Shown: piece by piece, positions 43,568 through 53,228 of the stretch
Position numbering within the stretch: the first letter of the stretch is position 1
Layout of the letters: the number at the start of each line of letters is the position of its first letter
NCBI RefSeq assembly: GCF_014196925.1
Contig: NZ_JACIEN010000001.1
Span: 1,054,001 to 1,118,000 of the forward strand
DNA length: 64,000 nucleotides
Direction: 5' to 3'
From: Chelatococcus caeni
GTDB taxonomy: Bacteria; Pseudomonadota; Alphaproteobacteria; Rhizobiales; Beijerinckiaceae
Notes under the pieces: generated by a model
What the model was told of the DNA's origin: nothing
Database searches by the model: none
Seen by the model: only the letters and a program-made list of their open reading frames with translations
Made by a program: the position numbers and the translations under genes

Positions 43568-44245
43568 ATGGACCGGTCGTCGTGGCATCAACCGATCGAT
43601 GCCTATTGCGAGCGCATCGATCCGAGCTTCTGGTCCGAGCCCGTCAATGCCCTGACGAACGGCGCCTTCATCATCGCGGCGATCGCGGCGGCGGTGCTTT
43701 GGCTGCGGGCGCCGCGGCGGGACTGGCTGGTCGCGGTCCTGATCGTGCTGGCCTTTGCCGTGGGCGTCGGCTCCTTCCTCTTCCACACGGTCGCGACGCG
43801 CTGGGCGGCGCTCGCCGATGTCGTGCCCATCGCGCTGTTCATCATCGTCTATTTCTTCCTCGCCATGCGGCGCTACCTTGAGCTGCCGCTGTGGGCGGCG
43901 CTCGCCGTCACGGTGCTGTTCCAGGCGTTTTCGATGACCGTGCCGGGCCTGTGGCTCGACTTCGCCCGCGCGCGGTTCGGCTACGACCCGCTCAACGGCT
44001 CGGCGGGCTATCTGCCGGCCGCCGCCGCGATGATCGTGGTCGGGATCCTCGCATGGCGCGGCAGGCCGGCCGTCGGGCGCGCGCTCGTCGGCATCGGCGG
44101 CCTCTTCGTCGTCTCGCTGACCTTCCGCAGCATCGATTCGCTCGTCTGCGGCGCGCTGCCGCTCGGCACCCACTTCCTGTGGCACCTCGCCAATGCGCTC
44201 GTGCTGTTCCTGCTGCTGCGGGTTGCGTTACGCTCGCAGGCCTGA
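43568..44245 (+). CDS. Ceramidase-like seven-helix membrane protein
   Basis: A 225-residue integral membrane protein with about seven helices. Near the N terminus is CERIDPSFWSEPVNALTNGA. A metal-type motif region follows as VGSFLFHTVATRWAALADVVP, where a His and an Asp are well placed as ligands, and a late His pair appears in PLGTHFLWHL. This matches the alkaline ceramidase/CREST superfamily, whose bacterial members hydrolyse ceramide-like lipids or are uncharacterised. Substrate is unproven. The ATG at 43568 is preceded by GGGGG. Confidence 0.78.
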   Translation: MDRSSWHQPIDAYCERIDPSFWSEPVNALTNGAFIIAAIAAAVLWLRAPRRDWLVAVLIVLAFAVGVGSFLFHTVATRWAALADVVPIALFIIVYFFLAMRRYLELPLWAALAVTVLFQAFSMTVPGLWLDFARARFGYDPLNGSAGYLPAAAAMIVVGILAWRGRPAVGRALVGIGGLFVVSLTFRSIDSLVCGALPLGTHFLWHLANALVLFLLLRVALRSQA

Positions 44246-44311
44246 CGGCTGCCAGCACCGTGGGGCAGCTATTGGAACCACGGAGCTGGCGCGCTTCTGT
44301 CGCCGCCGGCG

Positions 44312-44941
44312 TCAGCCGGCCCCGGCAACGGCCCTGATACCGTCGATGACGAACTGGACCGCGAGGGCGGCGAGGATGACGCCGAGCAGCCGCGTGAGCA
44401 CGATGTTACCCGTTGTGCCGAGCAGGCGCGAGATGCCGTTGGCGAGATAGAAGACGACGAGGCAGAGCGCCAGCACCGCGGCGATCATGGTGAGCAGCAG
44501 GACGAGCCGCACCGGCTCGCCGCCCGCCTGGCCGGCGAGGAGGATCGTGGCGGTGATGGCGCCGGGGCCGGCAAGCAGGGGGATGGCGAGCGGAAAGGCC
44601 GCGACGTTGCGGATGTGATCCTCCGTGATCGCCGTCTCGGCCGTCGCGGCCTTGCGCGCCGTCCTCAGCTCGAACACCATCTCGAAGGCGATCCAGAACA
44701 GCAGCAGCCCGCCGGCGATGCGGAAGGCCGGCAGGCCGATGCCGAGCGCCCGCAGGAGGAAGTCGCCGCCGAGGCCGAAGAAGGCCATGATGCCGAAGGC
44801 GATGATGCATGCGCGCACGGCGACGCGCCGGCTCTCCGCCGCCGTCATGCCGCGCGTCAGGCTGAGGAAGATCGGTGCAAGGCCCGGCGGATCGAGCGTG
44901 ACGAGCAGCGTGACGAGTGCCGACGAGATGAATTCCTGCAC
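44312..44941 (-). CDS. MarC family membrane protein
   Basis: A 209-residue protein with six hydrophobic segments, matching the MarC/UPF0056 family. Motifs are LDPPGLAPIFLSLTRG near the N terminus and PLAIPLLAGPGAITATILLA in the middle. The family's function remains unclear; early links to antibiotic resistance were not upheld. It begins with GTG at 44941. It is convergent with the ceramidase-like gene. The 282-base gap before gyrA shows no other gene. Confidence 0.88.
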   Translation of the reverse strand: MQEFISSALVTLLVTLDPPGLAPIFLSLTRGMTAAESRRVAVRACIIAFGIMAFFGLGGDFLLRALGIGLPAFRIAGGLLLFWIAFEMVFELRTARKAATAETAITEDHIRNVAAFPLAIPLLAGPGAITATILLAGQAGGEPVRLVLLLTMIAAVLALCLVVFYLANGISRLLGTTGNIVLTRLLGVILAALAVQFVIDGIRAVAGAG

Positions 44942-45223
44942 GATGCCCCCGCATTCTGCCGCTTTTCACGCCCGATTGTGCCGTCGCCGCCGAGGCTTGC
45001 GCAAGGCAGTTGGCGCTCCTGCGCGACCATGCTTCGAGACTTTCGCCGGCCGGCGTCGCAGAAACATCCAAAACCACAACTAAGTGGCTGATTCTGATCG
45101 TGGATCAGTCACGGGGCGCGGCGCTTTCGCCTATGGCATTTTGGGACCGTATGGGCTAGACCCAATGAGACTCATTCCGCCGCGACATCCCCGCCGGCGG
45201 AGCATTCACTGCGGACGAGCACC

Positions 45224-47977
45224 TTGGCGGATCAAGACGACATCGAGAACGGCGGCAGCGACCGCGAGCCGCCCGGCGGCGATATCAAGCCGGTCTCCAT
45301 CATCGACGAAATGAAGCGCAGCTATCTCGATTACGCCATGAGCGTGATCGTGAGCCGTGCCCTGCCGGACGTGCGCGACGGCCTCAAGCCCGTGCACCGG
45401 CGCATCCTCTTCTCGATGCACGAGAACGGCTACACGCCGGACAAGCCCTATCGCAAGTCGGCTCGCATCGTCGGTGACGTGATCGGTAAGTATCACCCGC
45501 ACGGCGACCAGTCGATCTACGACGCCCTCGTGCGCATGGCGCAGGACTTCTCCATGCGCCTGCCGCTCGTCGACGGGCAGGGCAACTTCGGCTCGGTGGA
45601 CGGCGACCCGCCGGCGGCCATGCGCTACACCGAGTCGCGGCTCGCCAAGGCGGCGATGTCCCTGCTCGAGGACATCGACAAGGACACCGTCGATTTCAAC
45701 GACAACTACGACAACACGGAGCGGGAGCCGTCGGTCCTGCCGGCGCGTTTCCCGAACCTGCTCGTCAACGGCGCCGGCGGCATCGCCGTCGGCATGGCCA
45801 CCAACATCCCGCCGCACAATCTCGGCGAGGTGGTCGATGCCTGCGTCGCCTATATCGACCGGCCCGAGATCACCGACGAGGACCTGATCGAGATCGTGCC
45901 CGGCCCGGATTTCCCGACCGCGGCGACGATCCTTGGCCGCTCGGGCATCCGCTCGGCCTACACGACCGGGCGCGGCTCCATCATCATGCGTGCCAGGAGC
46001 ACGGTGGAGGAGGTGCGCAAGGACCGCGAGGCGATCGTCGTCACCGAGATCCCCTACCAGGTGAACAAGGCGGCGCTGATCGAGAAGATCGCCGATCTCG
46101 TGCGCGAGAAGCGCATCGAGGGCATCTCGGACCTGCGCGACGAATCCGACCGCGACGGCATGCGCATCGTCATCGAGCTGAAGCGCGATGCGGTGGCCGA
46201 CGTCGTCCTCAACCAGCTCTACCGCTACACGCCGATGCAGACGAGCTTCGGCGCCAACATGGTGGCGCTGAACGGCGGCCGGCCGGAGGTGATGACGCTG
46301 CGCGACATGATCGTCGCCTTCGTCGACTTCCGCGAGGAGGTGGTCTCCCGCCGCACCAAGTTCCTGCTCAACAAGGCGCGCGACCGCGCCCACGTGTTGG
46401 CGGGCCTCGCCATCGCCGTCGCCAATATCGACGAGGTCATCCACCTCATCCGCACGGCGCCGGACCCGAACTCGGCGCGCGAGGCGCTGATGGCGCGCGA
46501 CTGGCCGGCCGGCGACGTCGCGCCGCTCATCGCCTTGATCGACGATCCGCGCCACCGGGTGAGCGAGAACGGCACCTACCGCCTGTCGGAGACGCAGGCG
46601 CGCGCCATCCTCGACCTACGCCTGCAACGCCTCACGGCCCTCGGCCGCGACGAGATCGCCGACGAGCTCAACAAGCTCGCCGAGGAGATCAGCGACTACC
46701 TCGACATCCTGCGCTCGCGCGCGCGCATCATGGGCATCGTGAAGGACGAGCTCGCCGCCGTGCGTGATGCCTTCGCCACCCCGCGCAAGACCGAGATCCT
46801 CGACTGGGCGGCGGACGTCGAGGACGAGGACCTCATCCAGCGCGAGGACATGGTCGTCACCGTCAGCCATGCCGGCTACATCAAGCGCGTGCCGCTGACG
46901 ACCTACCGGGCCCAGCGGCGCGGCGGCAAGGGCCGCAGCGGCATGCAGACGCGCGACGAGGATTTCGTCTCGCGCCTCTTCGTCGCCAACACGCACACGC
47001 CGGTGCTCTTCTTCTCCTCGCACGGCCAGGTCTACAAGGAGAAGGTGTGGCGCCTGCCGCTCGCGGCGCCGAACGCCCGGGGCAAGGCCCTCATCAACAT
47101 GCTGCCGCTCGACGAGGGCGAGCGCATCACCACCATCATGCCCCTGCCGGAGGACGAGGCGAGCTGGGCCTCGCTCGACGTGATGTTCGCCACGGCGCGC
47201 GGCAACGTCAGGCGCAACAAGCTGTCCGACTTCGTGCAGGTGAACCGCGCCGGCAAGATCGCCATGAAGCTCGACGAGGGCGATTCCATCGTCGACGTGC
47301 AGATCTGCACCGAGCATGACGACGTGCTGCTGACGACGGCGCTCGGCCAGTGCATCCGCTTCCCGGTGCCGGAGGTGCGCGTCTTCAAGGGCCGTGATTC
47401 CACCGGCGTGCGCGGCATCTCGCTCGGCGACGGCGACAAGGTCATCTCGCTCGCCATCCTGCGCCACATGGATGCGACGGCGGACGAGCGCGCGGCCTAT
47501 CTCAAGCTCGCCAATGCAGCGCGCCGCGCCGCCAACGGCGATGGCGCCGAGGAAGAGGCGGATGTGGAGGAAGGCTCGGCCGACAGCGCCCTGCCGCAGG
47601 AGCGCTATGCGCTTATGGGCGCGGCCGAGCAGTTCATCCTCACCATCTCGGAGAACGGCTACGGCAAGCGCTCCTCGGCCTACGAGTACCGGGTCACCGG
47701 CCGCGGCGGCAAGGGCATCGTGGCGATGGCGGTCAACGGCCGCAACGGCTCGCTGGTCGCGTCCTTCCCCGTCGAGGGGAGCGACCAGATCATGCTGGTG
47801 ACCGACGGTGGCCAGCTCATCCGCTGCCCGGTCGAAGGCATCCGCATCGTCGGCCGCTCCAGCCAGGGCGTCATCGTCTTCAACACGGCGGAAGACGAGC
47901 GCGTCGTCTCCGTCGAAGGCATCAGCGACGAGGGCGAGGACGTGGACGACGTCGGGGAGGCCGCGCCGGAGGCGTGA
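45224..47977 (+). CDS. gyrA: DNA gyrase subunit A
   Basis: A 917-residue type II topoisomerase subunit. The catalytic Tyr135 is in [10 protein letters not shown], and the quinolone region is HPHGDQ96SIYD100ALVRMAQ, where Gln replaces the Ser83 of E. coli. The C-terminal beta-pinwheel is present, with the GyrA box seen as [10 protein letters not shown]. The C terminus ends in an acidic tail. It starts with TTG at 45224, which yields the N terminus MADQDDI; no in-frame ATG occurs before residue 30. A strong terminator follows. Confidence 0.95.
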   Translation: MADQDDIENGGSDREPPGGDIKPVSIIDEMKRSYLDYAMSVIVSRALPDVRDGLKPVHRRILFSMHENGYTPDKPYRKSARIVGDVIGKYHPHGDQSIYDALVRMAQDFSMRLPLVDGQGNFGSVDGDPPAAMRYTESRLAKAAMSLLEDIDKDTVDFNDNYDNTEREPSVLPARFPNLLVNGAGGIAVGMATNIPPHNLGEVVDACVAYIDRPEITDEDLIEIVPGPDFPTAATILGRSGIRSAYTTGRGSIIMRARSTVEEVRKDREAIVVTEIPYQVNKAALIEKIADLVREKRIEGISDLRDESDRDGMRIVIELKRDAVADVVLNQLYRYTPMQTSFGANMVALNGGRPEVMTLRDMIVAFVDFREEVVSRRTKFLLNKARDRAHVLAGLAIAVANIDEVIHLIRTAPDPNSAREALMARDWPAGDVAPLIALIDDPRHRVSENGTYRLSETQARAILDLRLQRLTALGRDEIADELNKLAEEISDYLDILRSRARIMGIVKDELAAVRDAFATPRKTEILDWAADVEDEDLIQREDMVVTVSHAGYIKRVPLTTYRAQRRGGKGRSGMQTRDEDFVSRLFVANTHTPVLFFSSHGQVYKEKVWRLPLAAPNARGKALINMLPLDEGERITTIMPLPEDEASWASLDVMFATARGNVRRNKLSDFVQVNRAGKIAMKLDEGDSIVDVQICTEHDDVLLTTALGQCIRFPVPEVRVFKGRDSTGVRGISLGDGDKVISLAILRHMDATADERAAYLKLANAARRAANGDGAEEEADVEEGSADSALPQERYALMGAAEQFILTISENGYGKRSSAYEYRVTGRGGKGIVAMAVNGRNGSLVASFPVEGSDQIMLVTDGGQLIRCPVEGIRIVGRSSQGVIVFNTAEDERVVSVEGISDEGEDVDDVGEAAPEA

Positions 47978-48060
47978 GATGCTGCCCGCCTTCCCGTGCG
48001 GGGATCAGGCCGGAAGGGGTTCGGAGCCGCCGGCTGTGACGATCTGATTTCGAGACAAGG

Positions 48061-48089
48061 AAAAGGGGGCCCGGGCGGGCCCCCTTTTT
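48061..48089. terminator. Strong bidirectional terminator after gyrA
   Basis: A 12-bp perfect stem AAAAGGGGGCCC/GGGCCCCCTTTT with loop GGGC, followed by T on each strand. It ends gyrA and also lies immediately after the stop of the convergent orphan gene. Confidence 0.93.
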
Positions 48090-48090
48090 G

Positions 48091-48984
48091 CTAGATCTCG
48101 AATAGCCGTCCCAGTTCGCCGATTTCCTCCAGATCTTGAAGCAAGGCCGGCGCTTCCGCTGCGTCTTCCGCCAGTTCCGCTGAAGCGCTTGCTTCGCCCT
48201 CGATGACCCCGCCGTCCGAAGCGCTGGCATCTTGTTCTGGCTGGGCTGTATAGCTTGGAACCGCGACGCCGTTCTGAGTCAATTCTTCCCCGAGGATGCC
48301 GAGGAATTCTGCCGAGTTCAATTTTCCGGCGCCAAGTTCTCCAAGGGTGTATGAGCCATCTGGCGAAACAGCTATCTCGTTTGTGCTTACAATGTCCGTC
48401 GAGACTCCTGGGTTGAGCATGAGCTCTGCAAGCGGATACCCTTTTCCGTTGCTCCCTTCCTGTCCCAATGCGGTCAAGATGCTCGGATTGCGATTATCGG
48501 GTCCGGACGCCCAGATGAGCTTTCCTCCTCCCGCCTCGTTGATCTGCTTGGTCAGATTGTCCACCAGCTTGTAGCCATCGACGCCTCCGTTCAGGCGGTT
48601 GTTCAAGCTGCTTCCGTTCAGATGGACCATCGTGCGGTTTGCGTAGGTGCCATCGGCCTGCTGGCGTGTCAGGACCACCAGGGCGGAACAGGATGTCAAT
48701 CGATTGGTCTCCAGTACCGTGTTGGCGTCGTTCGCGGTCGCCCAGTAATTTATCGGGACGTACGCAGCATCCGTGTCGCCATTCCGCTTGGCCCTGGCGG
48801 GCGTATTGACGGCGCCGGTGAACAGATCGTTCTGAGCTCCGCTATTTATTCCCTGGCTCGAATGGGACAAGGCCAATTGGCCCGCTGCCGACCACGCATT
48901 TGGATTTGTCGACGATATTCCCGATGACTGATTGCTGAAATGATTTGAATATTGGGCGTGTCTTGATATGGTCATGTCTTTCAT
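48091..48984 (-). CDS. Orphan protein, possibly secreted or effector-like
   Basis: A 297-residue protein that I do not recognise. G+C is clearly lower than in the neighbours and codon use differs, which suggests transfer. Residues 1-60 are rich in Ser, Asn and Gln without a signal peptide. A middle domain (about 75-200) contains SC99SALVVLTRQ and RTMVH121LNG, then DGYKLVDNLTKQI and LIWASGPDN. The last 45 residues are Glu/Ala-rich and acidic. The Cys and His placed on adjacent strands are reminiscent of CNF/CheD-type deamidases, but this is only a pattern. AGGA lies eight bases before the ATG. An A+T-rich 280-base region lies upstream with no other gene. Confidence 0.65.
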   Translation of the reverse strand: MKDMTISRHAQYSNHFSNQSSGISSTNPNAWSAAGQLALSHSSQGINSGAQNDLFTGAVNTPARAKRNGDTDAAYVPINYWATANDANTVLETNRLTSCSALVVLTRQQADGTYANRTMVHLNGSSLNNRLNGGVDGYKLVDNLTKQINEAGGGKLIWASGPDNRNPSILTALGQEGSNGKGYPLAELMLNPGVSTDIVSTNEIAVSPDGSYTLGELGAGKLNSAEFLGILGEELTQNGVAVPSYTAQPEQDASASDGGVIEGEASASAELAEDAAEAPALLQDLEEIGELGRLFEI

Positions 48985-49264
48985 GATCGGATCCTGCTAA
49001 ATTGACATGCGAATAGCAATTATTATTATGTAGAATTAAGCTTGTTGGGCGTGAAGTATAGCGCTTAAAAATCAGCCGGGAACCATTTGCTTGCGTAAAA
49101 ACTGACTATTCGATGTTGCCCGCTGTCTGGACTTGCGGATGGCTGCCAGGCTGTGCGGCCGGTAGGGGCAGCACCGCTTCGGACGCGCGCCCGTGAGGCG
49201 CGGGCGCGCCCGACCGGTGCCGGATCAGCTTGCCCTCTCCATCAGGTCGCGAGGCAGGGGAACC

Positions 49265-50146
49265 TCAATCGTTTTCGAGATCCTTGCGGATGCCGGCGAG
49301 CTTCTCGCGGGTCGCTGCCGAGACCTGCGGGAAGCCGAGGTCGAGCTTGCGCATCTCGCTGATGATGGCGGCCATGACGGTGACGCGGGTGAACCACTTG
49401 TCGTCCGCCGGCACCACGTACCAGGGCGCCGCCTCGGTCGCCGTGGCGCGGATGGCGGCCTCGTAGGCCTGCATGTAGGCGTCCCAGTGCTGGCGTTCGT
49501 CGACGTCCTTGGCGTCGAACTTCCAGTTCTTCGACGGGTCGTCGATGCGGGCGATGAGGCGCTTCTTCTGCTCCTCCTTCGACACGTTGAGGAAGAACTT
49601 CAGGACCTTCGTGCCGTTGCGCGACAGGTAGTCCTCGAAGAGGCGGATGTCCTTCAGCCGCTGGTCCCAGATCGCCTCCGTGACGAGGTGCTTCGGCAGC
49701 CGCTGGCGGGCGAGGATCTCCGGGTGCACCCGCACCACCAGCACCTCTTCGTAGTACGAGCGGTTGAAGATGCCGATGCGGCCGCGCTCCGGCAGCCGGC
49801 AGGTGGTGCGCCACAGGAAATCGTGGTCGAGCTCCTCCTCGGAGGGGGCCTTGAACGGATGCACCTGGCAGCCCTGCGGATTGATGCCGGACATCACGTG
49901 CTTGATCGCCCCGTCCTTGCCGGCGGCGTCCATCGCCTGGAAGATGAGGAGGATGGACCATTCGTTCTGGGCGAAGAGCTTTTCCTGCATCTCGCGCATG
50001 TGGGAGATGCCCTCGTCGAGCTTTTCCTTCGCCGCGGCCTTGCTGATGTCGAAGCCGTTGGTGTCGTGCGGGTCGTATTTCGACAGCCGGAACTTGCTTC
50101 CGTCGGTGATGCGGAAGGGGGCGAGGAGGGCATCGATATCCGGCAT
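49265..50146 (-). CDS. ppk2: PPK2-family polyphosphate:nucleotide phosphotransferase
   Basis: A 293-residue kinase that uses polyphosphate to phosphorylate AMP or ADP. Walker A is [16 protein letters not shown]. The lid and Walker B regions are seen as [20 protein letters not shown] and [20 protein letters not shown]. The length and the single domain fit the one-domain PPK2 subgroup that includes class III enzymes (AMP and ADP). The subgroup call needs phylogeny. It is divergent from coaD, 81 bases away. Confidence 0.92.
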   Translation of the reverse strand: MPDIDALLAPFRITDGSKFRLSKYDPHDTNGFDISKAAAKEKLDEGISHMREMQEKLFAQNEWSILLIFQAMDAAGKDGAIKHVMSGINPQGCQVHPFKAPSEEELDHDFLWRTTCRLPERGRIGIFNRSYYEEVLVVRVHPEILARQRLPKHLVTEAIWDQRLKDIRLFEDYLSRNGTKVLKFFLNVSKEEQKKRLIARIDDPSKNWKFDAKDVDERQHWDAYMQAYEAAIRATATEAAPWYVVPADDKWFTRVTVMAAIISEMRKLDLGFPQVSAATREKLAGIRKDLEND

Positions 50147-50227
50147 GGGCGACTCCCGCGGCAGGAAAGGGCTAGGATAACGGGCCCGGCCGGTTTATCC
50201 AGCGCAGGGCGCCGCCAGGGAGATTCC

Positions 50228-50731
50228 ATGTCCGTTCGCACCGCTCTCTATGCCGGCTCGTTCGATCCCGTCACCAACGGGCATCTCGATGTCGTGCGCA
50301 ACGCCTGCCGCCTCGTCGACAGGCTCGTCATCGCCATCGGCATCCATCCGGGCAAGGCGCCGCTGTTTGCCGCCGAGGAACGGGCGGAGATGCTGGAGGA
50401 GGAGTGCGGGCCGCTGGCGCAGGAGCAGGGGGCCGAGCTCGCCGTCGTCACCTTCTCCGATCTCGTGGTGGAGGCGGCGCGCCGCAACGGCGCGAGCCTG
50501 CTCATCCGCGGGCTGCGCGACGGCACGGATCTCGATTACGAGATGCAGATGGCGGGCATGAACGAGGTCCTGGCGCCCGACGTGCAGACCGTCTTCCTGC
50601 CGGCTTCTCCCATCGTGCGCCCCATCACCGCCACGCTCGTGCGCCAGATCGCGGCCATGGGCGGCGATGTCTCGCGCTTCGTGCCCCACCGGGTGGCCGC
50701 CCGCCTTCAACGACGTTTCGCCGGCGGCTGA
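50228..50731 (+). CDS. coaD: Phosphopantetheine adenylyltransferase
   Basis: A 167-residue enzyme that joins 4'-phosphopantetheine and ATP to form dephospho-CoA. The nucleotide-binding motif is [16 protein letters not shown] with the GH pair, then [15 protein letters not shown], then [16 protein letters not shown]. The ATG at 50228 has GGGAG upstream. It is followed 24 bases later by the cyclophilin genes and may share their transcript. Confidence 0.96.
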   Translation: MSVRTALYAGSFDPVTNGHLDVVRNACRLVDRLVIAIGIHPGKAPLFAAEERAEMLEEECGPLAQEQGAELAVVTFSDLVVEAARRNGASLLIRGLRDGTDLDYEMQMAGMNEVLAPDVQTVFLPASPIVRPITATLVRQIAAMGGDVSRFVPHRVAARLQRRFAGG

Positions 50732-50755
50732 GCCGGCCCGGATCAGGAGAGCCTC

Positions 50756-51322
50756 ATGCCGCGTTTGCTGCTCGCGCTTGCCGCGTTCATGTCCCTCATC
50801 GTCGCGCCCGCGCTCGTCACGCCGGCCATGGCGCAGGCGAAGCTCGACCCCGAGAACACGATCTATCTCGACACCAAGGACGGGCGCGTCACCATCCGCC
50901 TCAGGCCGGACCTCGCGCCGATGCATGTCGAGCAGATCAAGAAGCTGACGCGGGCCGGCTTCTATGACGGCATCGTCTTCCACCGCGTCATCGACGGCTT
51001 CATGGCCCAGACGGGCGACCCGACGGGCACGGGCACCGGCGGTTCGCAGCTGCCGGACCTGCCGGCCGAGTTCTCCAACGCGCCCTTCAAGCGCGGCACG
51101 CTCGGCATGGCGCGGGCGCAGGACCCCAACTCCGCCAACTCGCAGTTCTTCATCTGCTTCGACGACGCGTCCTTCCTCAACGGCCAGTACACCGTCTTCG
51201 GCGAGGTCGTCTCGGGCATGGAGGTGGTCGACAAGATCAAGAAGGGCAGCCAGGCCCGCAACGGCACGGTCGACAACCCGGACAAGATCGTCCGCATGCA
51301 GGTCGCCGCGGACGCCAAGTAA
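50756..51322 (+). CDS. ppiA: Periplasmic cyclophilin-type peptidyl-prolyl isomerase
   Basis: A 188-residue protein with a signal peptide (residues 1-27, ending PAMAQA), so it acts in the periplasm. The cyclophilin fold shows YDGIVFHRVIDGFMAQTGD with the catalytic Arg, then GTLGMARAQDPNSANSQFFI and FGEVVSGMEVVD. It speeds cis-trans change at X-Pro bonds during folding. AGGAG precedes the ATG. The next gene encodes a cytosolic paralogue, so the pair arose by tandem duplication. Confidence 0.93.
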   Translation: MPRLLLALAAFMSLIVAPALVTPAMAQAKLDPENTIYLDTKDGRVTIRLRPDLAPMHVEQIKKLTRAGFYDGIVFHRVIDGFMAQTGDPTGTGTGGSQLPDLPAEFSNAPFKRGTLGMARAQDPNSANSQFFICFDDASFLNGQYTVFGEVVSGMEVVDKIKKGSQARNGTVDNPDKIVRMQVAADAK

Positions 51323-51388
51323 AACCGCCATAAAGACCCGAACGCCGGACCGAGGCGATCCACGGCTCGTTCAACCAGGAGACAAGAG

Positions 51389-51859
51389 ATGACGACCGAT
51401 CCCGAAAACACCATCGTCATGGAGACCACGAAGGGCCGCGTCGTCATCGCGCTGCGGCCGGACCTGGCGCCGAACCACGTGGCGCGCATCAAGGAGCTGG
51501 CGCGGGCCGGCTTCTATGACGGCATCGTCTTCCACCGGGTCATCGACGGCTTCATGGCCCAGGTCGGCTGCCCGCACGGCACCGGCACCGGCGGCTCCGA
51601 CCTGCCGGACCTGAAGGCCGAGTTCAACGCGGAGCCGCACGTGCGCGGCACCTGCTCGATGGCCCGCACGCAGAACCCCAACTCGGCCAATTCGCAGTTC
51701 TTCATCTGCTTCGACGACGCGCGCTTCCTCGACCGGCAGTACACCGTCTGGGGCAAGGTCGTCGAAGGCATGGAGAACGTCGACCAGCTGAAGCGCGGCG
51801 AGCCCGTGCGCGACCCCGACAGCATCGTCTCGATGCGCGTCGCGGCCGACGCGGCGTGA
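51389..51859 (+). CDS. ppiB: Cytosolic cyclophilin-type peptidyl-prolyl isomerase
   Basis: A 156-residue cyclophilin without a signal peptide. It is closely similar to the periplasmic protein encoded 66 bases upstream: both have YDGIVFHRVIDGFMAQ, and here GTCSMARTQNPNSANSQFFI follows. AGGAG precedes the ATG at 51389. A strong hairpin follows 10 bases after the stop. Confidence 0.93.
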   Translation: MTTDPENTIVMETTKGRVVIALRPDLAPNHVARIKELARAGFYDGIVFHRVIDGFMAQVGCPHGTGTGGSDLPDLKAEFNAEPHVRGTCSMARTQNPNSANSQFFICFDDARFLDRQYTVWGKVVEGMENVDQLKRGEPVRDPDSIVSMRVAADAA

Positions 51860-51869
51860 CGTCACGAAG

Positions 51870-51903
51870 CCTGGAGCCAAAGGGCGTGCCATTTGGCTCC
51901 AGG
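51870..51903 (+). terminator. Hairpin after the cyclophilin genes
   Basis: A 12-bp perfect stem CCTGGAGCCAAA/TTTGGCTCCAGG with a 10-base loop, placed just after the second cyclophilin gene. There is no T-run, so Rho independence is uncertain. Confidence 0.65.
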
Positions 51904-51912
51904 CAAGAGCCG

Positions 51913-52006
51913 CGTCATGGCCGGGCTTGTCCCGGCCATCCACGCCTTGTCGTCAGCTGCGCGAGGCTTCGAAGCGTGGATGCCCGCGACAGGCGCGGGC
52001 ATGACG
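51913..52006. repeat. Inverted pair of a Rhizobiales intergenic repeat
   Basis: The segment CGTCATGGCCGGGCTTGTCC (starting 51913, ending CCACG at 51944) is a short palindromic repeat abundant in Hyphomicrobiales genomes as I know them. A diverged copy in opposite orientation lies at 51975-52006 (starting CGTGGATGCCCGCGAC). Together they form a larger imperfect inverted repeat between the cyclophilin genes and queA. Confidence 0.75.
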
Positions 52007-52130
52007 GGGCCTTCATGACGGGGCTGGGTGAGCAGGACCGTCTCCGCATGTGCAACGATGCACTGGCAAGCCTGCTCCTTACCGCTTAAGTCCTGCCGCG
52101 AAGAACCTTCGTTTCACCCAGGAAGAACCG

Positions 52131-53228
52131 TTGCGCGTCGATCTGTTCGACTTCGAACTGCCCGATGAGAGCATCGCCCTGCGGCCGGCGAGCCCGCGCG
52201 ACAGCGCGCGCATGCTCGTGGTGCGTCCCGACGGCGGCAGGCTGCTCGAGGATCGGATCGTGCGCGAGCTGCCGGACCTGCTGACGCCGGGCGATGTGCT
52301 TGTCCTCAACGACACCCGCGTCATCCCGGCGCGGCTTGCCGGCATCCGCGTGCGCGGGGAGGCCGTCTCCCATGTCGAGGTGACGCTCCACAAGCGTGAG
52401 GGCGCCGATCTCTGGCGCGCCTTCGCCCGTCCCGGCAAGCGCCTCAAGGTAGGCGACCGCATCCGCTTCGGCGAGGAGAGCGAGAGCATGGCCTGCCTGC
52501 TCGCCGCCCTCGACGCGGAGGTGGAAGAGAAGAGCGACGGCGGCGAGGTGCTGCTGCGCTTCGCCTTCTCGGGGCCGGCGCTCGACGAGGCGATCGCCCG
52601 CCTCGGCCACATGCCGCTGCCGCCCTACATCGCCTCGAAGCGGCCCGACGATGCCGCAGACCTCAGGGACTACCAGACCATCTACGCCCGTCACGACGGC
52701 GCCGTCGCCGCGCCGACCGCGGGCCTTCACTTCACCGACGCGTTGTTCTCCGCGCTCGATACGCGCGGCATCGCGCGGCGCTTCGTGACGCTCCACGTCG
52801 GCGCCGGCACCTTCCTGCCGGTCAAGGCGGAGGATACGCGCGATCATCGCATGCACGCCGAATGGGGCACCATCGATGCCGCGACGGCCGCGGCGCTGAA
52901 CGCCGCGCGTGCCGAGGGGCGGCGCATCGTCGCCGTCGGCACGACGGCCCTGCGCCTGCTCGAGAGCGCCGTGCGCCCCGATGGCACCTTCGAGGCCTGG
53001 AGCGGGGACACCGCGATCTTCATCACGCCCGGCTACCGCTTCCGCGCCGTCGACGTGTTGATGACCAATTTCCACCTGCCGCGCTCGACGCTCTTCATGC
53101 TGGTCTGTGCCTTCGCCGGCATGGAGACGATGAAGGCGGCCTATGCCCACGCCATTGCGGCCGGCTATCGCTTCTATTCCTACGGCGATGCCAGCCTGCT
53201 CTTCCGCGCGCCGGAGACGCCAGCATGA
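52131..53228 (+). CDS. queA: S-adenosylmethionine:tRNA ribosyltransferase-isomerase
   Basis: A 365-residue enzyme that transfers and isomerises the ribosyl part of SAM onto 7-aminomethyl-7-deazaguanine in tRNA, giving epoxyqueuosine. It begins with TTG at 52131 ([20 protein letters not shown]), with AGGAAG upstream. Other motifs are [14 protein letters not shown], the central [12 protein letters not shown], and [14 protein letters not shown]. The stop overlaps the tgt start (ATGA), so the two queuosine genes form a coupled operon. Confidence 0.95.
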   Translation: MRVDLFDFELPDESIALRPASPRDSARMLVVRPDGGRLLEDRIVRELPDLLTPGDVLVLNDTRVIPARLAGIRVRGEAVSHVEVTLHKREGADLWRAFARPGKRLKVGDRIRFGEESESMACLLAALDAEVEEKSDGGEVLLRFAFSGPALDEAIARLGHMPLPPYIASKRPDDAADLRDYQTIYARHDGAVAAPTAGLHFTDALFSALDTRGIARRFVTLHVGAGTFLPVKAEDTRDHRMHAEWGTIDAATAAALNAARAEGRRIVAVGTTALRLLESAVRPDGTFEAWSGDTAIFITPGYRFRAVDVLMTNFHLPRSTLFMLVCAFAGMETMKAAYAHAIAAGYRFYSYGDASLLFRAPETPA

